Notes under the pieces: model-generated
Databases searched by the model: none
Told to the model about the DNA's origin: nothing
What the model saw: the letters and a program-made list of their open reading frames with translations, nothing else
Made by a program: the position numbers and the translations under genes
Source: Saccharicrinis sp965230625
GTDB taxonomy: Bacteria; Bacteroidota; Bacteroidia; Bacteroidales; Marinilabiliaceae
Direction of reading: 5' to 3'
DNA length: 64,000 nucleotides
Assembly: GCA_965230625.1 (NCBI GenBank)
Contig: CBDDLL010000001.1
Span: 3,348,001-3,412,000, forward strand
Shown here: positions 45,112-54,959 of the stretch, piece after piece
Position numbering within the stretch: the first letter of the stretch is position 1
Layout: every line of letters starts with the position of its first letter

Positions 45112-45633
45112 TTAAATAAGTCCTTTAGCTACTTCAAGTGCCTTATCATAATCAGGATCGTTAGTTATTTCAGGAACATGTTCAACATATTTAACAATTC
45201 CTTCTTTATCAATAATTACAGTTCCTCTGGTTAATAGTCTTAATTCATCTATTACAAAACCATATTTCGAACCAAAATCAAGATCTTTATGGTCTGAAAG
45301 AGTCACTAGGTTTTCTAAACCTTCGGCACCACAAAAACGGGATTGAGCAAAAGGTAAATCGCATGAAATTGATAAAACAACAGTATTATTTAAGTTATTG
45401 GCTTCAACATTAAAGCGTCTATTTTGAGCTGCACATACACCAGTATCAATAGATGGGTAAACAACAATTATTTTTACTTTCCCATCAAAATCAGAAAGTT
45501 TAACAGGTTCAAGTTTGGCACTTAATGCCGTAAAATCTGGAGCTTTATCACCAACTTTTACTTCATTTCCTAATATAGTTACTGGATTTCCAGCAAATGT
45601 TACTTTTAAATCTGTTTTGTTCATTTTGTTCAT
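45112..45633 (-). CDS. tpx: Thiol peroxidase
   Basis: The 173-residue peroxiredoxin is of the Tpx type. The active-site segment PSIDTGVCAAQNRRFN contains the peroxidatic Cys, and ISCDLPFAQSRFCGAEGL contains the resolving Cys, the pair used by atypical two-Cys enzymes. It reduces hydrogen peroxide and lipid hydroperoxides using thioredoxin. No signal peptide is present, so it is cytoplasmic. The start may be either of two ATG codons nine bases apart at the 5' end (MNKMNKTDL). The gene is monocistronic, with a terminator directly downstream. Confidence 0.96.
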   Translation of the reverse strand: MNKMNKTDLKVTFAGNPVTILGNEVKVGDKAPDFTALSAKLEPVKLSDFDGKVKIIVVYPSIDTGVCAAQNRRFNVEANNLNNTVVLSISCDLPFAQSRFCGAEGLENLVTLSDHKDLDFGSKYGFVIDELRLLTRGTVIIDKEGIVKYVEHVPEITNDPDYDKALEVAKGLI

Positions 45634-45740
45634 TTTTTAGTTGTGTAGTAAACAACTCCTATTATAAAAGGTTTAACAAAATAAAGGAAAAATAAGTTTT
45701 AATTTCTATAATAAGAGTAAGGGTTATAATTATTAGGATA

Positions 45741-47081
45741 TTAAATGCTGTAATTAGATTCAACCTCGTATTTTGGTTTTTCAATTTTATATAAAGTCAC
45801 ATAAAATATACTACCACTTTTACCATCGGATTGTACATCAATTGTACCATTTAACCTTTTAGCCAATTCATTACTAATTGATAAACCTAATCCTACACCT
45901 TCTCTTTTTTCTTTCAAATTAAAATTACCTTGATTAAATCGGTCAAAAATTTCTTTTTTTACAACTTTTGATATTCCTATACCACTATCTTTTACATAAA
46001 CTTTAATCCATTGGGGATTATCAACACCAGGTGCTTCTAAACCAAATTCTACAAAACCTTTCCGAGTAAATTTAATCGCATTGGTTAAAAGGTTGGATAA
46101 TATCTGGTATAGTAATAATTCATCGGTATAATATTCAATATCATTTAAATTAGAAGGGAATTTATAAGTGAAAAATAAGTTTTTGTTTGAAGGTATCTGA
46201 TTTAGAAATGTTGTATACATTCTTTCAAATAGAGGTTTTAACTTCACCTTTTTATAATTAACTTCTACAACTCCTGCTTCAATTTTTGATGCATCTAAAA
46301 TATTGTTGATAAGCTGAAGTAGCACATTTCCATTGTCTTTAATAATGTCTATAAACTGATCCTTCATTTCCTCCTCAAGATTTGGATCTCTTAATAACTC
46401 TGAAAAACCAACAATGGCATTCATAGGAGTTCTAATCTCGTGGCTCATATTTGCTAAAAATGCCGACTTAACCTTTTCTGAGTTAATGGCTTTAAGACTT
46501 TGTGCAATAAATTGCTTTTGTATAAAATACAGAAGAGGAACTTCGAATGCAAAGAAGGCACACGAAATAATAAAAATATCAAATAATCTATCTTCGCTGG
46601 ATTTATATGTAATAATCCACTCAGGATGGAAGTATTCTAATCCAAAAAGTATTGTGGTATTGGCACAAAACAATAAAATAATTAGTAATCTTCGTTTTAC
46701 ATCGCTAAAAAAAATAAACATTGGAACAAAAGCTTGAACAATCAATAAAGTTGGCCCTAAGCTTCCACCATTAAAAAACCATAGAAGATTTAAAATAATA
46801 AATATGGAAATAATAAATATGTTAAGTGCGATGTGGTGCAGATTCTTAAAACGGACTAAGTAATAAAGAATTCCAAGAAAAAAAGTAATTGCAGATGTAG
46901 TTATAATGAGTTGATGTGCTAATCCCATTATAGCATTACTAATTGTAGAAAACATAGCTAGCAAAATGCACAAAAGCAATATTTGTTTGAATATTTCTTT
47001 TGAGTTAAGCTTGCCTAATTTCAGATCGATCCATTTATCGAGAAAGATACCGGCCCAATCTGATATCATTTTTATTTTCAT
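45741..47081 (-). CDS. Membrane sensor histidine kinase
   Basis: The 446-residue protein has about six membrane helices in the first 185 residues, with short loops and no large periplasmic sensor domain. HisKA follows, with the H-box FLANMSHEIRTPMNAIVGF, then HATPase with the N-box NLLTNAIKFT, DSGIGIS and GVGLGLSIS. There is no receiver domain, and no response regulator gene is adjacent. The sensor part may detect a membrane-associated or lipophilic signal. It is preceded by a divergent small secreted-protein gene with a 255-bp gap. Confidence 0.92.
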   Translation of the reverse strand: MKIKMISDWAGIFLDKWIDLKLGKLNSKEIFKQILLLCILLAMFSTISNAIMGLAHQLIITTSAITFFLGILYYLVRFKNLHHIALNIFIISIFIILNLLWFFNGGSLGPTLLIVQAFVPMFIFFSDVKRRLLIILLFCANTTILFGLEYFHPEWIITYKSSEDRLFDIFIISCAFFAFEVPLLYFIQKQFIAQSLKAINSEKVKSAFLANMSHEIRTPMNAIVGFSELLRDPNLEEEMKDQFIDIIKDNGNVLLQLINNILDASKIEAGVVEVNYKKVKLKPLFERMYTTFLNQIPSNKNLFFTYKFPSNLNDIEYYTDELLLYQILSNLLTNAIKFTRKGFVEFGLEAPGVDNPQWIKVYVKDSGIGISKVVKKEIFDRFNQGNFNLKEKREGVGLGLSISNELAKRLNGTIDVQSDGKSGSIFYVTLYKIEKPKYEVESNYSI

Positions 47082-47336
47082 TTATCCCCTTTTTGCGTTG
47101 TGTTGTAAAAATATGATATCGAGGACAAATTTATAATAAGATTTATATGTGTACATTGAAAAGAACGTTAATTATAATTTTTTGAGATATATTTTTATTT
47201 TTTACTTGCAATAAGTACTAATTCACTAAACGCTGTAAGTTTTGAATTAGTTCATCAAAACTTAACAACTTTAATTCATTTATAGTAGTAAAAATGTAAC
47301 ATAAATAATTATTTACTATTTAAACTTTATACCATT

Positions 47337-47729
47337 ATGCGCATTTTCAAACTAACTGTCTTATTTTTAATGATATCATTTTCTTTATCGGCTCAAGAAG
47401 CTAAAGAGATTAGTTTTAACAAGGATAATTCTTTTTCTATAGAAAAGGGAAAAACTTATTGGTTTAAGTTTAAGGTTGAGGCAGGAAAGGAATATACAAT
47501 AACTTATGGGGATTCGGATAATGTTGAACATTCAATGGCCGATACAGAAGTAATTATTTTAAGAGAGGATGCAAATACTATTATTATTGGAGAAGCAGTA
47601 GATTTAAATCAATCAGGAAATTCGCATCAAAAAGGTAAGAAAATTAAAGCTGCTATTGAAGCAGTAATGTTTGTAAAAATAGAAGGCATTAGTGATGGCA
47701 AGGGAAGTATTAAGATAACACCCAGTTAG
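47337..47729 (+). CDS. Small secreted protein of unknown function
   Basis: The 130-residue protein has a clear signal peptide (MRIFKLTVLFLMISFSLSAQ). The mature part appears beta-rich, with alternating strands such as SFSIEKGKTYWFKFKVEAGKEYTITYGDSDN and KIEGISDGKGSIKITPS, resembling bacterial pre-peptidase C-terminal (PPC) or jelly-roll-like domains. No sorting domain is seen, so it is probably periplasmic. A hairpin follows 17 nt after the stop. The function is unknown. Confidence 0.75.
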   Translation: MRIFKLTVLFLMISFSLSAQEAKEISFNKDNSFSIEKGKTYWFKFKVEAGKEYTITYGDSDNVEHSMADTEVIILREDANTIIIGEAVDLNQSGNSHQKGKKIKAAIEAVMFVKIEGISDGKGSIKITPS

Positions 47730-47745
47730 TTACTGTAATTTTATA

Positions 47746-47777
47746 CTGAGGGAATCAGTTATCAGATACCCTCAGTA
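47746..47777. terminator. Hairpin between convergent genes
   Basis: ACTGAGGG (47746-47753) pairs with CCCTCAGT (47770-47777) around a 16-nt loop. Only a short T-run follows. It lies between the secreted-protein gene (+) and the hybrid kinase gene (-). Confidence 0.6.
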
Positions 47778-47836
47778 ACAACTTTTAATTGTAAGATTTT
47801 ATTTTCTCAAAGCCTATAATATATATAAGTACTCTT

Positions 47837-49411
47837 TTATGCTGACTCAATTTTGGATTTTGAGTTATTATATTTATCAAATAAAGAAATAATAATATTT
47901 TGATTGATGGGTTTTGAAATAAAATCATTACACCCAGCCACCATAGCTTTTTTCCTATCTTCGTCAGTAGAGTAAGCAGTTAGAGCAATAACAGGTAGAT
48001 TTGGACGTAACACCTTTATTTTTTCAGTTGCTTCGTATCCATCCATAATAGGCATTTTTATATCCATAAATACTAAATCAAAGTCACTATTATTTTTACA
48101 TTGTGTAATTGCTTCTTCTCCATTGTTGGCATGTACTATATTTATATTTGGATCAATGAGTTTATTAATTACAGTTTCAAAGTAAAATTGGTTAATTTTT
48201 TCATCCTCAACGATTAGTACTTTTAGAGGTTTGTTATTTTTTAAATAAGAAAAATAAACGTTATGATCTTGTATATTAGGATCTGCTTCTGGCGTTATAT
48301 ATGGTAAAGAAACATTGAATGTAGATCCTTTATGTTTTTCAGATTCAAGCGATATATTTGCTTTTATCAATTTTGCATTTTCAGTAGCAATAGACAAACC
48401 TAAACCTAAACCACCTACTTTATTAGAAATATCTTTTTCTTCTTGTGAAAAGCGTATAAAAATTGCTTCTTTATTCTTATCCTGTATTCCAACCCCGGTA
48501 TCTTCAACAAATATTGTAATATTGTTCCCAACCAATTGATATCCTATTTTAATATGACCTTCGTGAGTGAATTTGATAGCATTCTCAATTAAGTTACTAA
48601 TAATTACATAAAGCTTTGATCTATCTGTAATAATATTACTTTTATCGGAGTCTAATCCGTTATCTAATGTAAATTGAATTTTTTGAGTATTAACTTTGTT
48701 TTTAAAAACACCATATAGTTCATTCATAAATTCATTTAAACAGAATGAACTAACCTCAGTTTTAATTTGCTTAGTTACCAGCTGCGATATTTCTAATATA
48801 TCGTTAATAACCCTAAGTAATTGTTTTGAGCTGTTTTGAATAATTTTAATATATTCTTTCTTCTGAGATTCTTCAAGATCTAACGTATCAAGCAAAGTTG
48901 TAAACCCAACTATACCATTCATTGGGGTTCTGATTTCATGCGACAAATTGTAAATGAACTCAGTTTTTAACCTATCACTTTCTTCAGCTTTTTCTTTTGC
49001 TATTTTGAGTTCAGCTTTTTGTCTTTCATTTTCTTCTTCAAGTTCATAAACCCTAAGTGCATCGCTCATTATATCTAAAAGAGCACTTTCGTCCCAGGGT
49101 TTTTGCACGTATTGATATATCCTGGCATGATTAATAGCATCTTCAATTGCTTGAAAATCGGAAAAGCCAGTAACTAGAATTCTGTTGGTTTTTGGAAATT
49201 TCTGGAAAGAATATTTTAATAATTCAACACCTGTCATTTCAGGCATACGCTGGTCACTTAAAATAAGATCTATCTTAACTTCCTCCAGTATTCTCATTCC
49301 TTCTTTTGCAGAGATTGCTGTATATACATTAAACCTCCTTCTGAATGTATCTTTAAAAATCCTAAGGTTGCTTTGTTCGTCGTCTACGTATAGAATATTG
49401 AATTTATGCAT
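47837..49411 (-). CDS. Soluble hybrid kinase: receiver, HisKA, HATPase, receiver
   Basis: The 524-residue protein has no membrane segment. An N-terminal receiver domain (VDDEQSN, phospho-Asp in SDQRMPEMTGVELL) leads through a coiled coil to HisKA with NLSHEIRTPMNGIVGF, then HATPase (NLIENAIKFT, DTGVGI, GLGLGLSIA) and a second receiver (IVEDEKINQ, phospho-Asp in MDIKMPIMDGYEA). The input is thus another phosphorylated kinase and the output stays within a phosphorelay, as no DNA-binding domain is present. It is the last gene of an apparent four-gene operon running from 54112. The N-terminal receiver closely resembles the response regulator just upstream. Confidence 0.92.
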   Translation of the reverse strand: MHKFNILYVDDEQSNLRIFKDTFRRRFNVYTAISAKEGMRILEEVKIDLILSDQRMPEMTGVELLKYSFQKFPKTNRILVTGFSDFQAIEDAINHARIYQYVQKPWDESALLDIMSDALRVYELEEENERQKAELKIAKEKAEESDRLKTEFIYNLSHEIRTPMNGIVGFTTLLDTLDLEESQKKEYIKIIQNSSKQLLRVINDILEISQLVTKQIKTEVSSFCLNEFMNELYGVFKNKVNTQKIQFTLDNGLDSDKSNIITDRSKLYVIISNLIENAIKFTHEGHIKIGYQLVGNNITIFVEDTGVGIQDKNKEAIFIRFSQEEKDISNKVGGLGLGLSIATENAKLIKANISLESEKHKGSTFNVSLPYITPEADPNIQDHNVYFSYLKNNKPLKVLIVEDEKINQFYFETVINKLIDPNINIVHANNGEEAITQCKNNSDFDLVFMDIKMPIMDGYEATEKIKVLRPNLPVIALTAYSTDEDRKKAMVAGCNDFISKPINQNIIISLFDKYNNSKSKIESA

Positions 49412-49448
49412 TGCTTTTTAATTGAATATTTGGGTAGATTTTTTTAAA

Positions 49449-49817
49449 TTACTCTTCAACTGCCTGAAGGATGACGTTTTTTAAGTTATCATATTCCCAT
49501 GGTTTTGATACAAATTTTGATAATCGATAATGTTCAAACGCTTCTTGTATTTCTTCATCTTTAGCAAAACCAGATAGGATTAATCTGTTTTTAGGGATTT
49601 TATCAAATCGTAAAGTAATTTCTCTTAAAAGCTCAACTCCTGTCATACCAGGCATTTTTTGATCTGTAACAACAACATCTACCATTGTGTCCTCGAGTAG
49701 CTTTAATGCTTCAATGCCAGACTCAGCCAAGTATATTTCAAAATCTCTCCTAAACGAATCTTTAAATATTCTTAAGTTACTTAATTCGTCATCTACGTAT
49801 AAAACTTTGGTTTTCAT
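49449..49817 (-). CDS. Single-domain response regulator
   Basis: The 122-residue receiver domain has the acidic pair VDDELSN, the phospho-acceptor Asp in VVTDQKMPGMTGVELL and the Lys in SKPWEY; there is no output domain. It shares the segment SNLRIFKDSFRRDFEIY with the receiver of the next gene (SNLRIFKDTFRRRFNVY), so the two are duplicates. It lies between the YfiR-domain kinase (63 nt upstream) and the hybrid kinase (37 nt downstream) and probably shuttles phosphate between them. Confidence 0.93.
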   Translation of the reverse strand: MKTKVLYVDDELSNLRIFKDSFRRDFEIYLAESGIEALKLLEDTMVDVVVTDQKMPGMTGVELLREITLRFDKIPKNRLILSGFAKDEEIQEAFEHYRLSKFVSKPWEYDNLKNVILQAVEE

Positions 49818-49880
49818 CTGTATGTTTTTGGTAATATCTTAATATTCAATGTTATATTTGGATTAATATGTTTCCATATG

Positions 49881-51869
49881 TTAATTTAATGGCAATGTAA
49901 TAATAAATTCTGTACCTTCATTAACCTCAGAATTTACATTTATAGATCCTCCATGTTCATTTATAATTCCATAAGTAATTGAAAGTCCTAAACCAGTTCC
50001 CTTTCCTACAGGTTTGGTTGTAAAAAATGGATCGAAAATTTTAGATAATGCTTTTTCTGGTATTCCACAACCATTATCTACTATTGTAATACAAATATTC
50101 TTCTCCACCAAATATGTTGATATCCAAATTTTACCTTTGTCTTCTATTGCATCAATTGCATTTGATAGTATGTTTAAAAGAGCTTGGTTTATTTTACCAG
50201 GATAACACGTTAGTTCAGGAAGATTTTCGGCATAATTTTTTACAATTTCAATAGAGTTTTTATACTTATTTTTTAATAATAGCAAAGAAGTTTCTATGCC
50301 CTCATTTATTTTCAAGGGTTCATAAACATCTTGATCCATTCGGGCAAAATTCCTTAATCCCTTTACAATTTCAGCAGTTCTTTCAGCTCCTACCTTTATA
50401 TCTTTTATGATGTGTGGAATAGCCTCAATCGCATCATCATAATAATTTTCCTTTTTTAACTTCTTAATAAGTTGAATTTTTTCTTTTAGGTTATCCTGAT
50501 CTACATCAAGTTTATCAACCTCATTTATAACCGGTTCTATGTCCTCAAAATCTCTCATTAAACTATTAATTCCAGCATGTACAAAATTAATAGGATTATT
50601 TATTTCATGCGCAATACCTGCTGAAAGAACTCCAAGTGAAGCCATTTTCTCTGATTCAACTAGTTTAATTTGGATACGTTCATTTTCTTCAAGGGTTGTA
50701 GTAAGTTCTTCATTCTTTTCACTTAATTCATCTATTATAGATTCAATAAGGTCGTTTTGTTTCTTAAGTTCTTTATATTGATTAGATATTTTTTGCTTTT
50801 GTTCATTAAGCAAATTGTTCTTTCTTTTTTTGTCAATGTAATTCTTTAAAAATAAAGTAAATAATATGAGAGTAATTAGAGTTCCAACGCTAAAGAAAAT
50901 AACGATGTTTCTTTGCCATTTTATTACCTTAAGTTTTTGGGATAAAAGAAGTCTGTTTTCTTTTATTTCACTTTGTTGCTTCTCTAATTCTTTTTCCTTA
51001 TCCTTTATTTTTTGTTTTTGATCAGTTAAAATTCTGTTGTTATCTTTTATTTTATCATCATATTCCTTTAATGAAGATGTTAAACCTTTGAGGCTATCGT
51101 TAATAATAGAAAGTTTATTCTGGCTTTCAATAAAAGCTTTTTGTTGATCTTGGATTTGATATTCGAATGATTGTATTTCTTCTTTCTGCTGGAGGATAAG
51201 TTTGTTTTGATTATTTAGATTATCAATTTGCTTTCTTATTTCTTCTTGATTTGCAAAAAGTTTATCCCTAAGAGTTTCTATGCTGTCAAGTTTTTCTTTA
51301 AGTTCTAAATTAGTGTTTTCAAGTTTTTCTTGCGATTCGTTGTAAAGCCTTTTCACATCTACAATTGTTCCACCCAATAAAAAAACTTGATCATCTATAT
51401 CAATACCTCTAGAATAAATATTACCCTTATTAATTTCAAACTTAACTTTGTTATCTTTTGTATCATATATATTTAGTAATATTTCTTCTTTGTTTTTATG
51501 GTTTTCGCTTATCAGTATTATGTTTGTACCTTTGGTTTCTTTAAAAATATACCTATATAGATCAATCTTATCTCTGGCAATAAATATCATGCAAGCGTCT
51601 GAGTAGTTGATGTTAGCATCGGAACTAGTAGTAACATTTATTTTTTTTAGGTTTTTCTTATTAACTTCATTCACTATGTTTAGAATAGCCTCAATTTTAG
51701 ACTTATTTTCTGTAATCAATGAGACATTGTAAGTATCCTTATCGGTGCAGTTATTAGAGAATTGAATAAATTTATAGATATATGCACCAATTACTCGTTC
51801 TCTTTGTGCTTGAGCAGAAACCCTAACGTATGAGAATAGAAGTAGTATTAGAGGTATTGTAATTTTCAT
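49881..51869 (-). CDS. Histidine kinase with N-terminal YfiR-like periplasmic domain
   Basis: The 662-residue protein has a signal peptide (about 1-20). A YfiR-like (DUF4154) domain follows (about 22-170), with AYIYKFIQF, SLITENKSK, ACMIFIARD and KVKFEINKG. A long coiled coil (about 170-310), one membrane helix (about 320-340), a second coiled coil, HisKA of the NtrB type (SAGIAHEINNPINFV) and HATPase (NILSNAIDAI, DNGCGIPE, GTGLGLSI) complete it. In the Pseudomonas Yfi system YfiR is a separate periplasmic regulator of a membrane enzyme; here the domain is fused to the kinase it probably controls. The TonB-dependent receptor gene lies 20 nt upstream. Confidence 0.9.
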   Translation of the reverse strand: MKITIPLILLLFSYVRVSAQAQRERVIGAYIYKFIQFSNNCTDKDTYNVSLITENKSKIEAILNIVNEVNKKNLKKINVTTSSDANINYSDACMIFIARDKIDLYRYIFKETKGTNIILISENHKNKEEILLNIYDTKDNKVKFEINKGNIYSRGIDIDDQVFLLGGTIVDVKRLYNESQEKLENTNLELKEKLDSIETLRDKLFANQEEIRKQIDNLNNQNKLILQQKEEIQSFEYQIQDQQKAFIESQNKLSIINDSLKGLTSSLKEYDDKIKDNNRILTDQKQKIKDKEKELEKQQSEIKENRLLLSQKLKVIKWQRNIVIFFSVGTLITLILFTLFLKNYIDKKRKNNLLNEQKQKISNQYKELKKQNDLIESIIDELSEKNEELTTTLEENERIQIKLVESEKMASLGVLSAGIAHEINNPINFVHAGINSLMRDFEDIEPVINEVDKLDVDQDNLKEKIQLIKKLKKENYYDDAIEAIPHIIKDIKVGAERTAEIVKGLRNFARMDQDVYEPLKINEGIETSLLLLKNKYKNSIEIVKNYAENLPELTCYPGKINQALLNILSNAIDAIEDKGKIWISTYLVEKNICITIVDNGCGIPEKALSKIFDPFFTTKPVGKGTGLGLSITYGIINEHGGSINVNSEVNEGTEFIITLPLN

Positions 51870-51889
51870 TGTTATAGGGTTAGTATTAT

Positions 51890-54112
51890 TTATATTTTAT
51901 AAATAAGTTTTAAAAATACAATGCGCTTTGGTTGTGGATGATAGGCTGGGATAAAACCATTTGGATTTACATTATTAATATAATCGTATTCATCAATAAA
52001 TCCAGAACCAGACTCTCGTCCAATACCATAGAATTTTTCATTGAATATGTTGTTTAAAATTAACTGGGACATAAATTGAGGGGTAAATTTATATAAAATT
52101 ACCCAGTTAGCTTTTAGGTATGACGGAGCAAATCCATTTTTATAGGTTTGCAACCATTTATTTGATAAAGGAGCCTTTCTTTTGCCAACATAGTTAATTC
52201 GAAAATCCGAGGTTAATCTTTGTTCTAAAAGTTTAATATTTAAACCAATATTAACTTTGTGTTTTGCAGTATGGTCGAGTTGGTAAAATTCATTTGTATT
52301 GTTTTCAATGCCAGTCAAAAAACTATAATTGGAATATAACCTGAAATTGTTTTTAAGATTTAAGTCCATATTGAAAGATAATCCTGCAAGTTTTTTTTTG
52401 CCAATATTTAGAAAACGTCCGTCATCAATATGTTGAGGATCACTTTCTTGTTCGATAAGATTATTAATTACTGAATAGTAACTATTAAGTTTAAGAAGTA
52501 AGCCATCATTAAATAATATGCTTGACAATTCAATTTCTGTTGTATTTATTTTTTGAGGTTTAAGATTAGGATTACCTCTAAATTCATCATATAACTCATA
52601 GATGCTTGGCTTTCGAAAGGCGGTACCAAATAAAAGCTTGGTATTTAATTCTTTTATAGGAGTAAAAACTAATGCAAATCGGGGAGTAAAAATACTTTTA
52701 AACTCAGAATTATAGTCATATCTAATTCCAACAGAACTTGAAAATGTGTTTTTAAATTGATGATCCCAAAGAGCATACAAAGCACCTTCTTTTACGGTAT
52801 GTGTATCATATTTTTTCACCTGGTTTAATCCACCTCCATTTACAGCAATATCCCAAGACGAAGAGGTTGAATTTTTTGAAGTAGGATATTTCCCTAAAGA
52901 AGAAATTCGACTTCCTTCGTTATTAAATGAAGCTTTAAAGGCAATAGATATATCGTTATTTGCGTTAATATCAATTAATAAATTTTCCTCTAAATAGGAT
53001 TGAAAAGCATATGAACCATAACTTTTTCGCAGATGTGGGAATCTATATAAATATTTAAATCCTCCATCTGGGATCATATTGGTAACACGGTATACAATAG
53101 TAGATTTTAAAAATATCTTTGGATTAATTTGATAATTGTTTCTACAAAATATGTGATAATTTCTGGAGTGTATGGTATTTTCTTTATCTCTCAAATCATA
53201 CTCATATGCTAAAACTGTTGATCCGTAACCTCTTTTGTATTCAGATAGAAAGAATCCGAGTTCAGTATTTTTATGAGTTATTTTTGATCTTATTGCATAA
53301 CTATTATTATTAGTATTGAATCCGTCTTTAATATATTCCCCAACTCTAGGATTATTAGTGTTTTCTAAAAAAATACCATTATTGTCATAATCCTTTAGAA
53401 TAACAGTAGGTCGTCTGATGTTTTTAAAGTAATAGCCAGGATCATACCTATTTTCTCCATCATCTCCTTGCGAACTATAGTTATGAAATGCAATACTAAA
53501 GTTAGTATTCTGACTCAATTTTGTAACTGCAAATATGTCGGTTGCATAGGTATAATTAGAGCCATACGAAACCTGGGCTTCAATCCCATTAATCTCTTTT
53601 TTTGTTATTAAATGGATAATGCCAGTAAATGCTTGAGCACCATACATTACAGAGCCAGGCCCTTGGATTATTTCAATCCGTTCAATATCGATAAATGTAT
53701 TTTCATATTTCCATAGTTGGGACCAATTATAACTAATACTATTTTGAACTACACCATCTATCATTATCAAAATCTCTGGATTTCCAACATTCCCCATACC
53801 TCTGTTCATATTATAGGTTGAATATCCTCCACTAGCGTCATTAAACATTAAAAAATCAAATCCTGGAATATCCTGACAAACATCAATCAGTGTATTATAA
53901 CCTCTTTCTTCAATCATTTGATGGGTTATAATAATTACATTTGAAGGGGCAGACTTTATATTTTCTTCTTTAATGGATCCGGTGGTAACGGTTAGTTCTG
54001 AAAGTTCTTTTAATGAGTAGTTGTAATATAAATTGCTTTTTTTATTTTGAGCAATTATGTTGTAAGATAAAATACAAAAGAAACAAATGAGAAATAAGTA
54101 TAATCTTTTCAT
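51890..54112 (-). CDS. TonB-dependent receptor in operon with YfiR-domain kinase
   Basis: The start was set at the ATG at 54112 because the signal peptide then begins MKRLYLFLICFFCILSY; the frame from 54136 adds eight residues before it. The plug domain follows directly, without a carboxypeptidase-like extension: SAPSNVIIITHQMIEERGYNTL, a DIPGFDF segment, ILIMIDGV and IERIEIIQGPGSVMYGAQAFTGIIHLIT. The barrel ends with the hydrophobic-aromatic strand IVFLKLIYKI. The nearest kinds are colicin I/vitamin B12-type receptors. No transport genes are linked. Its place 20 nt before a YfiR-kinase suggests that it senses or imports the signal for that phosphorelay. Confidence 0.9.
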   Translation of the reverse strand: MKRLYLFLICFFCILSYNIIAQNKKSNLYYNYSLKELSELTVTTGSIKEENIKSAPSNVIIITHQMIEERGYNTLIDVCQDIPGFDFLMFNDASGGYSTYNMNRGMGNVGNPEILIMIDGVVQNSISYNWSQLWKYENTFIDIERIEIIQGPGSVMYGAQAFTGIIHLITKKEINGIEAQVSYGSNYTYATDIFAVTKLSQNTNFSIAFHNYSSQGDDGENRYDPGYYFKNIRRPTVILKDYDNNGIFLENTNNPRVGEYIKDGFNTNNNSYAIRSKITHKNTELGFFLSEYKRGYGSTVLAYEYDLRDKENTIHSRNYHIFCRNNYQINPKIFLKSTIVYRVTNMIPDGGFKYLYRFPHLRKSYGSYAFQSYLEENLLIDINANNDISIAFKASFNNEGSRISSLGKYPTSKNSTSSSWDIAVNGGGLNQVKKYDTHTVKEGALYALWDHQFKNTFSSSVGIRYDYNSEFKSIFTPRFALVFTPIKELNTKLLFGTAFRKPSIYELYDEFRGNPNLKPQKINTTEIELSSILFNDGLLLKLNSYYSVINNLIEQESDPQHIDDGRFLNIGKKKLAGLSFNMDLNLKNNFRLYSNYSFLTGIENNTNEFYQLDHTAKHKVNIGLNIKLLEQRLTSDFRINYVGKRKAPLSNKWLQTYKNGFAPSYLKANWVILYKFTPQFMSQLILNNIFNEKFYGIGRESGSGFIDEYDYINNVNPNGFIPAYHPQPKRIVFLKLIYKI

Positions 54113-54230
54113 ATTAGAGAAAAGTTTTAGATCCAACCTATTAATAAAGATAGATTTTTTTACTCATTTATTGGATGTGTTTTTGGTTACAAATTGCTAC
54201 TTTATTATCCGGTAAGAATATTTTTTTATA

Positions 54231-54959
54231 TTATAGAAGTTTGTTTTTATCAATTATATTTATCAATTCGGACTTAAAAGATTTACTAACTGGGATTTTA
54301 TCTTCTGAACTCATAATTAGTAAATTCCCATCAATACTTTCAATCTCATTTAAATTAATGATGTAAGATTTATGACATCGAAAAAACTTTGTTGCAGGTA
54401 AAATATCAATTACTGAAGATAAGCTCATCAAGGACATTACTTTTTTATCCTTTAAATGAAACCTGACGTATTTTTGCATGCTTTCTATGAAAACAATATT
54501 TTTGAACTTTACTTTAACTGCCTTATATTCTGATTTTACAAAAATGTAATCCTCACTTTCTTCTTCGTTTTCTTTTTGAACTTGTTCCGATTCACTACCT
54601 TTTAATAAAGCTAAAACTTTAGTAATAGCCTTAAAAAAACGATCAAATCGAACAGGCTTTAATAAGTAATCCACCACATTTAGCTCATAGCTTTCCAAAG
54701 CATATTCAGAATATGCTGTTGTTAAAACTGTTAATGGAGGTTTGTCTAATGATCTAAGAAGTTCGATCCCAGTTAGGTCGGGCATTTCAATATCAAGAAA
54801 CATTATATCTATATGATGCTCGTTTAAAGCCTGGATGGCTTCCATTGCAGTATGGCACTTTGATATAATTTGAGTATTAGGAATCTTTTTTAAATGAGTT
54901 TCAATTAAGTCCTGTGCAAGGGTTTCATCATCAACAATTATGCAGTTATAAGTTCTCAT
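54231..54959 (-). CDS. LytTR-family response regulator
   Basis: The start was set at 54959 (MRTYNCIIVDDE), which gives a receiver domain beginning at its first strand; the upstream ATG at 54974 adds five residues. The receiver has VDDETLAQDLI and the phospho-acceptor in FLDIEMPDLTGIELL. A LytTR DNA-binding domain follows (YIFVKSEYKAVKVKF, VFIESMQKYVRFHL, KFFRCHKSYIINLN). Such regulators bind direct repeats upstream of target genes. It overlaps the 3' end of the sensor kinase gene, so the two are translationally coupled. The targets are unknown. Confidence 0.95.
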   Translation of the reverse strand: MRTYNCIIVDDETLAQDLIETHLKKIPNTQIISKCHTAMEAIQALNEHHIDIMFLDIEMPDLTGIELLRSLDKPPLTVLTTAYSEYALESYELNVVDYLLKPVRFDRFFKAITKVLALLKGSESEQVQKENEEESEDYIFVKSEYKAVKVKFKNIVFIESMQKYVRFHLKDKKVMSLMSLSSVIDILPATKFFRCHKSYIINLNEIESIDGNLLIMSSEDKIPVSKSFKSELINIIDKNKLL

